From Bacteroidales bacterium (GTDB lineage: Bacteria > Bacteroidota > Bacteroidia > Bacteroidales > JAAUTT01): a DNA stretch of 13,163 bases. The stretch spans positions 1 to 13,163 of the forward strand of contig JANXXY010000023.1 in NCBI GenBank assembly GCA_025350365.1, in the 5' to 3' direction. Positions 7,473 through 13,163 of this stretch are shown piece by piece (position 1 is the first letter of the stretch; every line of letters starts with the position of its first letter). Position numbers and translations under genes: made by a program. Below the pieces are notes generated by a model. It saw only the letters and a list, made by a program, of their open reading frames with translations. It made no database searches and had not been told where the DNA came from.

Positions 7473-7491
7473 CTCAGGGCAGCGCCCAGGG
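7473..7491. repeat. Short GC-rich REP-like hairpin between ftsK and lolA
   Basis: CTCAGGGC (7473-7480) and GCCCAGGG (7484-7491) form an eight-pair stem around an AGC loop, with one A-A mismatch and one T-G wobble. It stands out from the AT-rich surroundings and lies 21 bases after the ftsK stop codon. On the minus strand it is followed by ATTATACGTCG rather than a T run, so it is a poor intrinsic terminator. Related GC-rich hairpins next to ATTATACGTCG are, from memory, recurrent between genes in Bacteroidetes. It may stabilise or attenuate the ftsK-lolA transcript. Confidence 0.45.
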
Positions 7492-7511
7492 TAACGAAAT
7501 ATATGTTAATC

Positions 7512-9881
7512 CTAATTCGCAGATCTTGAAAAAGTACTCAAATATTGTTCCAGAGATACATCATCAACATACAAAACTTGCCTTGCTTTACTACCTTCAA
7601 ACGGTCCGACAATTCCTGCTGCTTCCAGTTGATCCATGATTCGCCCGGCACGATTATAGCCAATGGAGAATTTGCGCTGTATCAGTGAGGTTGATCCTTG
7701 TTGGTGCATTACCATCATTCGGGCAGCATCTTCAAACAGCTCATCTCGTTTGTTCAAATCCACATCATTTAAATCTGGTTTTCCATCCTCACCAACAAAT
7801 TCAGGAAGCATCATAGCCGTTGGATACCCTTGTTGCGATCCGATGTGATTGGTAATTCTTTCTATTTCTGGTATATCGATAAATGCACATTGTACACGAA
7901 TCATATCGCTACCGGGCGCTATAAGTAAGTCCCCACGACCAATTAATTGATTAGCTCCGGGAGAATCAAGAATAGTACGGGAATCGATCATAGAAGTTAC
8001 CCTGAATGCTATTCGGGCAGGGAAGTTAGCTTTAATCACACCTGTAATGATATTTGTTGTTGGACGTTGTGTTGCAATAATTAAGTGGATTCCTATCGCA
8101 CGGGCTAATTGTGCCAAACGTGCAATGGGGGTTTCCACTTCACGTCCCGCTGTCATTATTAAGTCGGCAAATTCGTCGATAACAACCACAATATAAGGTA
8201 AATATTTATGACCTTCCTGAGGATTCAGTTTTCTGGCGATGAAACGTTCGTTATACTCTTTAATATTTCGAACTTGGGCATGTTTTAGGAGCTCATACCG
8301 GTGATCCATTTCGATGGTTAAGGAATTAAGTGTATGGATCACTTTTTGGGTATCGGTGATGATTGCCTCTTCGGAATCAGGAAGTTTTGCAAGAAAGTGC
8401 CGTTCAATTTTTGAGTATAAAGTCAACTCTACTTTTTTTGGATCTACCAGCACAAATTTGAGTTGCGAAGGGTGTTTCTTATAAAGCAAAGAAGTGATGA
8501 TGGCGTTCAATCCAACTGATTTTCCCTGTCCTGTTGCTCCTGCAACCAGCAAGTGAGGCATTTTTGCAAGATCAAACACATAAGTCTCGTTTGAAATAGT
8601 TTTCCCAAGGGCTATAGCAAGTTCGAAAGTGTTTTCCTGAAATTTGCGGGATGATATAATCGATCTCATCGACACGATTTCAGGCTTAAGGTTGGGCACT
8701 TCAATACCTATGGTACCTTTACCCGGCATAGGAGCAATAATGCGAATACCAAGTGCCGAAAGGCTTAATGCAATATCATCTTCGAGGCTTTTAATTTTTG
8801 AGATGCGAACACCTGGTGCCGGGACAATTTCGTAAAGAGTAACTGTCGGACCAATGGTGGCTTTTATTTTATCAATCTGGATCTTATAATTTCCAAGAGT
8901 TTCAACAATTTTATTTTTGTTATTTATAAGTTCCTCGTTACTTACTTCGGAATTGGTTGTTTTATGGTCCTCCAATAGTTCGATGGGAGGATAAACATAT
9001 CGGGACAGATCCAGTTTAGGATCGTAATCACCCATGGGCATTTTTTCCGGTTCGGGTTTTTTTATCTCAGTGAATTTTTCTTCTATTATCGGCGGATTCT
9101 CAATAGTTAATTCTACATCATCATCAATGATTTGATCTCCTGGAAAGGTTTGTTTTTTAATAATTTTGAAATTGCTATCTTCTTCAATATCTACCTCTGA
9201 ATCATCATAAGTCTCGTTGTTCTCAGATTGGCTGGGAGTTATAATAGCAGCAACCGATATTTTTCGACCCAGTAGTTTGGCCACCCAATTTGAAACTATT
9301 GATTTGAAGGAGGTGGCAGATCCTGGAATTGTAAAAAAGATAAATGTCATGGATACTAAAAGCAATAAAAAAGCAGTACCTATTTTGCCCAAAACAGCAT
9401 TTAACCAATTGGACACAAAAAAACCATGACTTCCTCCAAGCCCGCTGCCCAAATATCCCTGAGCATTGCCCAGAAAGAAACCGAGAATTAATGATATTAA
9501 TAATGAGCCAATGATGGTTGCACGAATCGTTTTACGCAAAGGCATCAGGCGGATACCAAGAAGCCGGAACCCTATGATGAAAAGAAGAAAAGGGATGCCG
9601 AATGCTGCAATTCCTATTCCATCGGAGATGAAGAAAAGCGCTAGTTTTGCTCCTGTTTTTCCCGACCAGTTTTCAACCTGAACTGTTGAGCCTGATAAGA
9701 CCTGACCCCATTCAAAACTGGAATCAGTTTTCCATGTAAAAAAATACGATATAAATGCCAAGGACAGCAGCGCTGCAAAGAATATGATAAAAAGGCCGAG
9801 AATAATTCTGAATTTTTCGTCTTTAACAAATCCCAGGAACCCTTGTTTTTTTGCTTTTGGTTTAGTTTTCTTTTCCGACAT
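7512..9881 (-). CDS. ftsK: FtsK/SpoIIIE DNA translocase
   Basis: 789 residues, normal for Bacteroidetes and much shorter than E. coli FtsK because the linker is brief. FtsK is anchored at the division septum and pumps chromosome ends into daughter cells, promoting dimer resolution. Four membrane helices lie at about 25-48, 79-107, 120-138 and 167-185. An acidic, low-complexity linker follows (about 217-300). The motor has Walker A GATGQGKS at 448-455, Walker B IVVVIDE at 564-570 and the sensor region ATQRPTTNIITGVIKANFP (603-621). The C-terminal winged-helix gamma domain (about 712-772, with STSLIQRKFSIGYNRAGRIMDQLEAAGI) reads orienting sequences and contacts XerD in relatives. All key residues are present. 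It has its own promoter candidate at 9914-9943 and is followed by lolA. Confidence 0.97.
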   Translation of the reverse strand: MSEKKTKPKAKKQGFLGFVKDEKFRIILGLFIIFFAALLSLAFISYFFTWKTDSSFEWGQVLSGSTVQVENWSGKTGAKLALFFISDGIGIAAFGIPFLLFIIGFRLLGIRLMPLRKTIRATIIGSLLISLILGFFLGNAQGYLGSGLGGSHGFFVSNWLNAVLGKIGTAFLLLLVSMTFIFFTIPGSATSFKSIVSNWVAKLLGRKISVAAIITPSQSENNETYDDSEVDIEEDSNFKIIKKQTFPGDQIIDDDVELTIENPPIIEEKFTEIKKPEPEKMPMGDYDPKLDLSRYVYPPIELLEDHKTTNSEVSNEELINNKNKIVETLGNYKIQIDKIKATIGPTVTLYEIVPAPGVRISKIKSLEDDIALSLSALGIRIIAPMPGKGTIGIEVPNLKPEIVSMRSIISSRKFQENTFELAIALGKTISNETYVFDLAKMPHLLVAGATGQGKSVGLNAIITSLLYKKHPSQLKFVLVDPKKVELTLYSKIERHFLAKLPDSEEAIITDTQKVIHTLNSLTIEMDHRYELLKHAQVRNIKEYNERFIARKLNPQEGHKYLPYIVVVIDEFADLIMTAGREVETPIARLAQLARAIGIHLIIATQRPTTNIITGVIKANFPARIAFRVTSMIDSRTILDSPGANQLIGRGDLLIAPGSDMIRVQCAFIDIPEIERITNHIGSQQGYPTAMMLPEFVGEDGKPDLNDVDLNKRDELFEDAARMMVMHQQGSTSLIQRKFSIGYNRAGRIMDQLEAAGIVGPFEGSKARQVLYVDDVSLEQYLSTFSRSAN

Positions 9882-9913
9882 CGGTCTGTTTTGAAATGAT
9901 AACGTTATTTCTA

Positions 9914-9943
9914 CAAAATTAGTTTTAACGTTGATATTTCAAA
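9914..9943 (-). promoter_or_regulatory. Promoter of ftsK (Bacteroidetes type)
   Basis: On the minus strand TTTG (9943-9940) is followed after 18 bases by TAATTTTG (9921-9914), an exact match to the Bacteroidetes TAnnTTTG box with an exact TTTG upstream box at an acceptable spacing. Transcription would begin about 25 bases before the ftsK ATG. The site lies in the 70 bases between the upstream lipoprotein gene and ftsK, so ftsK-lolA can be expressed separately from that gene. AACGTT occurs on both sides of the -7 box, at 9901-9906 (inside the 10-base palindrome ATAACGTTAT) and at 9927-9932. Confidence 0.6.
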
Positions 9944-9951
9944 AAAGAGTT

Positions 9952-10680
9952 TTAAGGTAAAAGAGTAGTAATAATTTCTTCCATTTTGCTTTTAGTAATA
10001 AACTTGTAACCACCAGGTATTGTAAACTCGCTATCTGACATCTCTTTTCCTTCAATATTTTTTGCGACTAACCTCATATCGATATTTTTTAGTTGTATCA
10101 TAAAATCCAATAATAAACCATCTATTTTTTCGTATGGAGTATTTGTGTTCGGATTATGAAAACCGATATTTGAATAATATAGAATATTAAAGGTTTTAGT
10201 GGAATTTGCAATTGTAACATTTGCTTCTTGGCATAACAAGCCTATTAAACGCATTGTATCCTTAACGGGGGTAATAGTAAATGATGAATTGGAAAAAAAT
10301 AATGGAGCCTCGTTCAACTCTCCTTTATAAGCATATTTTTTATCAAAAACTTTTATTAATATAAGATGTTTTTTGTTTGAGAGGTCGTTGATATTTCTTA
10401 ATGAGAATAAACCAACACGATCCTCAATCTCAAAGGAAACAAAATGCTTGTTAAAGCGCAATTCCATCGTTTTAGGCAGCAGCTGTACCGGGAAATTTCT
10501 TCCGAAATTGTTAGTGTAATTTATATTGTACTGAATAATACCTTCTTTAATATTGTCGGTAAAAACAGAACTTTTGCACCCAATACACAACATGCCTAAC
10601 ATTAGTAAACCATAAAATAAATAATATGATATGTGATTCACACATGCGGGAATCGATATGCTTTTAATAAAATTGGGCAT
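9952..10680 (-). CDS. Putative lipoprotein, DUF4412/GLPGLI-like
   Basis: 242 residues. A hydrophobic N-terminal segment (about 18-33) ends in LCIGC, with Cys35 as the likely lipidated residue. The lipobox is imperfect, having Cys rather than Leu at position -3. The mature part begins EGIIQYNINYTNNFG and continues as alternating strands (TMELRFNKHFVSFEI, HLILIKVFDKKYAYKG, DTMRLIGLLCQEANVTI), then YEKIDGLLLDFMI. These features recall the Bacteroidetes GLPGLI and DUF4412 families, which are secreted beta-rich proteins of unknown function; the match is by pattern and not certain. Alternative starts include the ATG codons at residues 27 and 30, but those would remove most of the signal peptide. 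It shares a strand with ftsK but is probably a separate transcription unit. Confidence 0.7.
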   Translation of the reverse strand: MPNFIKSISIPACVNHISYYLFYGLLMLGMLCIGCKSSVFTDNIKEGIIQYNINYTNNFGRNFPVQLLPKTMELRFNKHFVSFEIEDRVGLFSLRNINDLSNKKHLILIKVFDKKYAYKGELNEAPLFFSNSSFTITPVKDTMRLIGLLCQEANVTIANSTKTFNILYYSNIGFHNPNTNTPYEKIDGLLLDFMIQLKNIDMRLVAKNIEGKEMSDSEFTIPGGYKFITKSKMEEIITTLLP

Positions 10681-10901
10681 AATTGTTTAGATTAATATTT
10701 TTTATCTGATTTTGGTAGTGGAGTTACTATTTTATAATTCGTTAGGCTTTTTACGCTAAATAAAATTAGTAATTCTTTCTAAATTCCTTACGTAAAATAT
10801 TCAGATAAGTTATAATATATTTACCAGACGATTGAAATTGTATTTAAAAGTACCTGTTTTACAATATAATTTTTTATTTATTAGCTGTTAATTTATCTTA
10901 C

Positions 10902-10909
10902 TAAATTTG
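10902..10909 (+). promoter_or_regulatory. Candidate -7 box upstream of ornithine carbamoyltransferase
   Basis: TAAATTTG matches the Bacteroidetes TAnnTTTG box exactly and lies 18 bases before the ATG, which would give a very short leader. No good TTTG is found at the expected distance upstream; TTAG at 10881-10884 is the closest. The position directly before a gene that starts a transcript supports it. The rest of the 247-base divergent gap (10681-10927) is AT-rich, and I see no gene, hairpin or ARG-box-like operator in it. Confidence 0.45.
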
Positions 10910-10927
10910 TTAGAAAAAATATAATGT

Positions 10928-11926
10928 ATGAAAATAAACCTAAAAGGTCGTAACTACCTAAAATTGCTTGATTATACGCCTGATGAAATTCATTTTCTGT
11001 TAGAATTATCAAAGGAATTAAAATTAGCAAAACACGATTGCCGCGAGATACCCCGGCTTATAGGTAAGAATATAGCATTGATTTTCGAGAAAACTTCCAC
11101 GCGAACCAGATGTGCGTTTGAAGTTGCAGCTTTCGATCAGGGAGCCAAAGTCACATACCTTGGTCCCTCAGGGAGCCAGATAGGTACAAAAGAATCAATA
11201 AAAGATACTGCAAGGGTTTTAGGAAGAATGTATGATGCCATCGAATATCGCGGATATGGTCAGAAAATTGTGGAAACCCTTGCTAAATATGCGGGAGTTC
11301 CTGTTTGGAACGGACTAACGGATGAATTTCATCCTACTCAAATTTTGGCTGATATGCTTACCATGATGGAACATTCCGGTAAACCTCTGTCGCAAATTTC
11401 GTTTTGTTATTTGGGCGATGCCCGATACAATATGGGGAACTCACTAATGGTAGGGGCTGCCAAAATGGGAATGGATTTTAGAATTGCTGCTCCTTTGGCG
11501 TACCAGCCCCAAAAGAACCTGGTGGATCAGTGTAATGCAATAGCAAAAGAAACAGGGGCGAAAATAACCATTACCGAAAAAATTGAAAAAGCAGTTAGTG
11601 ACGTTGATTTTTTGTATACCGACGTTTGGGTTTCAATGGGGGAATCCTCATCAGTATGGGAAGAACGGATAAAATCGCTAACACCTTACCAGGTAAATGC
11701 CGGGATTATTAAGTTAACTCAAAATGAGAATGTGAAATTTATGCACTGCCTTCCGGCATATCACAATCGCGAAACCCAGATTGGAGAAGAGGTTTATCAA
11801 AAATATGGTCTTGAAGGACTCGAAGTGACCGACGATGTTTTTGAATCACCATCGTCTATAGTCTTTGATCAGGCAGAAAACCGGCTTCACACTATTAAAG
11901 CGGTAATGGTGGCAACATTGGGGTAA
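10928..11926 (+). CDS. argF: Ornithine carbamoyltransferase
   Basis: 332 residues, full length for the family. The enzyme makes citrulline from ornithine and carbamoyl phosphate, or runs in reverse in the arginine deiminase pathway. The carbamoyl-phosphate site STRTR is at 57-61, HPTQ at 135-138, the ornithine-binding loop DVWVSMGE at 232-239 and the catalytic HCLPAYH with Cys274 at 273-279. The C-terminal DDVFESPSSIVFDQAENRLHTIKAVM and the stretch YLGPSGSQIGTKESIKDTARVLGRMYD closely follow the E. coli ArgI and catabolic ArcB type. Many Bacteroidetes instead use N-succinyl- or N-acetylornithine carbamoyltransferases, so this is a true OTC and may be catabolic (arcB). No arginine deiminase or carbamate kinase gene is in the window to settle this. 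An ATG at 10924 is out of frame. Confidence 0.95.
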   Translation: MKINLKGRNYLKLLDYTPDEIHFLLELSKELKLAKHDCREIPRLIGKNIALIFEKTSTRTRCAFEVAAFDQGAKVTYLGPSGSQIGTKESIKDTARVLGRMYDAIEYRGYGQKIVETLAKYAGVPVWNGLTDEFHPTQILADMLTMMEHSGKPLSQISFCYLGDARYNMGNSLMVGAAKMGMDFRIAAPLAYQPQKNLVDQCNAIAKETGAKITITEKIEKAVSDVDFLYTDVWVSMGESSSVWEERIKSLTPYQVNAGIIKLTQNENVKFMHCLPAYHNRETQIGEEVYQKYGLEGLEVTDDVFESPSSIVFDQAENRLHTIKAVMVATLG

Positions 11927-12154
11927 AGAGTTATTGATATACCCAACTCGTTTCTAATATAATCCGACAAGTTTAATCCAGAAAAATGCACAATTATAAA
12001 AACCAAATTGTTTATTCGTTAAAAAGCTACCTATTAAACTCATAAACCAATGCTATAGCAAAATCAACTAAACTTACTTAACCAGCTAAACCTGCAATCC
12101 ATCCTTGTTTCACCCCATTTGATTTTGTTCGGGCGTAAAAAAATAACAGGATGA
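11927..12154. other. Gap between OTC gene and toxin remnant
   Basis: About 230 bases of AT-rich sequence with stops in all three forward frames. I find no hairpin terminator after the OTC gene, no promoter match and no insertion-sequence end or target-site duplication at the point where toxin homology begins (about 12150). Translations of the three plus-strand frames do not resemble the part of TcA that should precede the remnant, so the 5' boundary is a true truncation rather than a frameshift. Confidence 0.6.
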
Positions 12155-13163
12155 ATGAATGAAGCAAATGAAAATCTGGATAGTTTAAACAAATCCAAAG
12201 ATGTCATACAGGCTAAAAGAGATTATTATGGCAGTCGGGTTAATAAAAATAGCAAGGAAGAAGAACAATTGAGTTTATTAACAAAAGCATTAGGAAATCA
12301 GAAACTTGGTATAGCAAATGAAATTCTGGCAAGTATACTGGTTGGGATTCCGAAAACCACTATTGGATTGTGGTCTTTTGGAGCTACCTATGGAGGTCAG
12401 CAGTTGGCAGACATATCAAAATTTCTTGGTTCTTCCCTAGGAATGCTGGCTAATTTCCAAAGCACCAGCGGAAGCATAGCTGGTATAGAAGGCAGCTACC
12501 AACGTAGAGAAGATGATTGGAAGTTTCAAACCCAAAGCGCCGATTTGGAATTAAAACAAATAGACAAACAACTTGCTGCTGCGGAAATCCGCGTAGCCAT
12601 TGCAGAAAAGGACTTGGAGAACCACGATTTGCAAAAGGAACAATCAAAAGAAATTGATGATTTTCTTAATAGCAAATACAATAATGAAGAATTATACAGT
12701 TATATGGTTGGGCAAATTTCTTCAATATATTTTCAAAGTTATCAGCTGGCATATAATATTGCGAAAAAAGCCGAAAAATGCTTTCAATAAGAATTAGGTG
12801 TCGAAAATACTTCCTTTATTTTTTTAGGCTATTGGGATAGTCTGAAAAAAGGTTTGCTGAGCGGGGAAAAGCTGCAGTTTGGCCTAAGAAGATTAGAAAA
12901 TGCTTATTTAGAGCAGAACAAAAGGGAGTATGAGATTGAATAGCACATATCAATGATACTACTGGATCCGTTGGCAATAATAATGCTGAGAACTACCGGT
13001 ATCTGCAATTTTGAAATCCCAGAAGTATTGTACGATATGGATTTCGCAGGTCATTATTTCAGACGAATTAAATCGGTAAGAATCAGTCTGCCTTGTATCG
13101 CAGGACCCTATACATCAGTAAGCGCTAACTTATCTCTTGTAACAAGTAAGTATAGAAAAAATA
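12155..13163 (+). pseudogene. Tc toxin A-subunit (TcA/TcdA-like) remnant, 5'-truncated with two in-frame stops
   Basis: The open part (12155-12790, 211 codons) and everything after it to the window edge read in one frame, broken only by TAA at 12788-12790 and TAG at 12941-12943. The translation matches the conserved C-terminal part of Tc toxin A subunits, which forms the coiled-coil shaft and pore. It has KSKDVIQAKRDYY, a glycine-rich segment (about 75-105), LELKQIDKQLAAAEIRVAIAEKDLENHDLQ, ELYSYMVGQISSIYFQSYQLAYNIAKKAEKCF, then after the first stop ELGVENTSFIFLGYWDSLKKGLLSGEKLQF and LENAYLEQNKREYEIE. After the second stop come LLDPLA, LYDMDFAGHYFRRIKSV and CIAGPYTSVSANLSL. Intact TcA proteins are over 2000 residues long; everything before this part is missing, and TGA directly precedes the first ATG in frame. 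The gene appears dead. Alternatively the first 211 codons are still expressed as a fragment. Confidence 0.88.

Noticed and set aside
9217..9681. Plus-strand open frames opposite the ftsK membrane region
   Set aside because: They are basic, low-complexity translations produced by the complement of hydrophobic codons; ftsK is unambiguous there.
12788..12943. Stop-codon recoding (TAA and TAG read as amino acids) in the toxin gene
   Set aside because: Two different stop codons are involved, other genes in the window end normally at TAA or TAG, no recoding signal is visible, and the gene is also cut at its 5' end. Decay explains this better.
1..13163. CRISPR array, toxin-antitoxin pair, integrase, transposase or rRNA gene
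   Set aside because: I looked for regularly spaced repeats, small paired genes and transposase or integrase motifs and saw none in this window.

Overview
The window looks like chromosomal DNA of a Bacteroidetes (Bacteroidota) bacterium, possibly of the Bacteroidales/Marinilabiliales type. It is AT-rich. It carries a Bacteroidetes-style Ton motor cluster (exbB, two exbD genes and a tonB whose cytoplasmic N-terminus is typical of the phylum), an ftsK-lolA pair, and promoter-like motifs of the Bacteroidetes form TTTG / TAnnTTTG. Lineage below the phylum cannot be fixed from the sequence.

Layout. (1) Bases 1-2996, plus strand: a 61-residue two-helix membrane protein whose ATG begins one base before the window; it overlaps a PstS-like lipoprotein, which is followed by a secreted TPR-repeat protein. 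(2) Bases 3168-6128, plus strand: exbB, exbD, exbD, tonB, tightly spaced and closed by a strong hairpin terminator at 6149-6178. Parts 1 and 2 may be one long transcription unit, because no terminator is visible between them; a weak promoter candidate lies in the 171-base gap. Together they describe an inner-membrane proton-driven motor and its outer-membrane energy transducer, next to envelope proteins of unproven role. (3) Bases 6129-6746: a convergent intergenic region with no gene. It holds two REP/REPIN-like inverted-repeat elements, one of which shows a compensated base-pair change between its two copies. (4) Bases 10680-6747, minus strand: a DUF4412/GLPGLI-like putative lipoprotein, then ftsK with its own well-formed promoter, then lolA. 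A third short REP-like hairpin lies between ftsK and lolA. (5) Bases 10928-11926, plus strand: a complete ornithine carbamoyltransferase of the ArgI/ArcB type. (6) Bases 12155 to the window end: the remains of a Tc insecticidal-toxin A subunit (TcA), cut at its 5' end and interrupted by two in-frame stop codons, with the reading frame otherwise intact to the edge of the window.

Most genes are housekeeping or known conserved envelope functions. The stretches that deserve a second look are the TcA remnant at the right edge, the covarying inverted-repeat elements after tonB, and the recurring but poorly understood link between a PstS-like lipoprotein, a TPR protein and the Ton motor. I did not find a convincing wholly new defence, toxin-antitoxin or mobile system.
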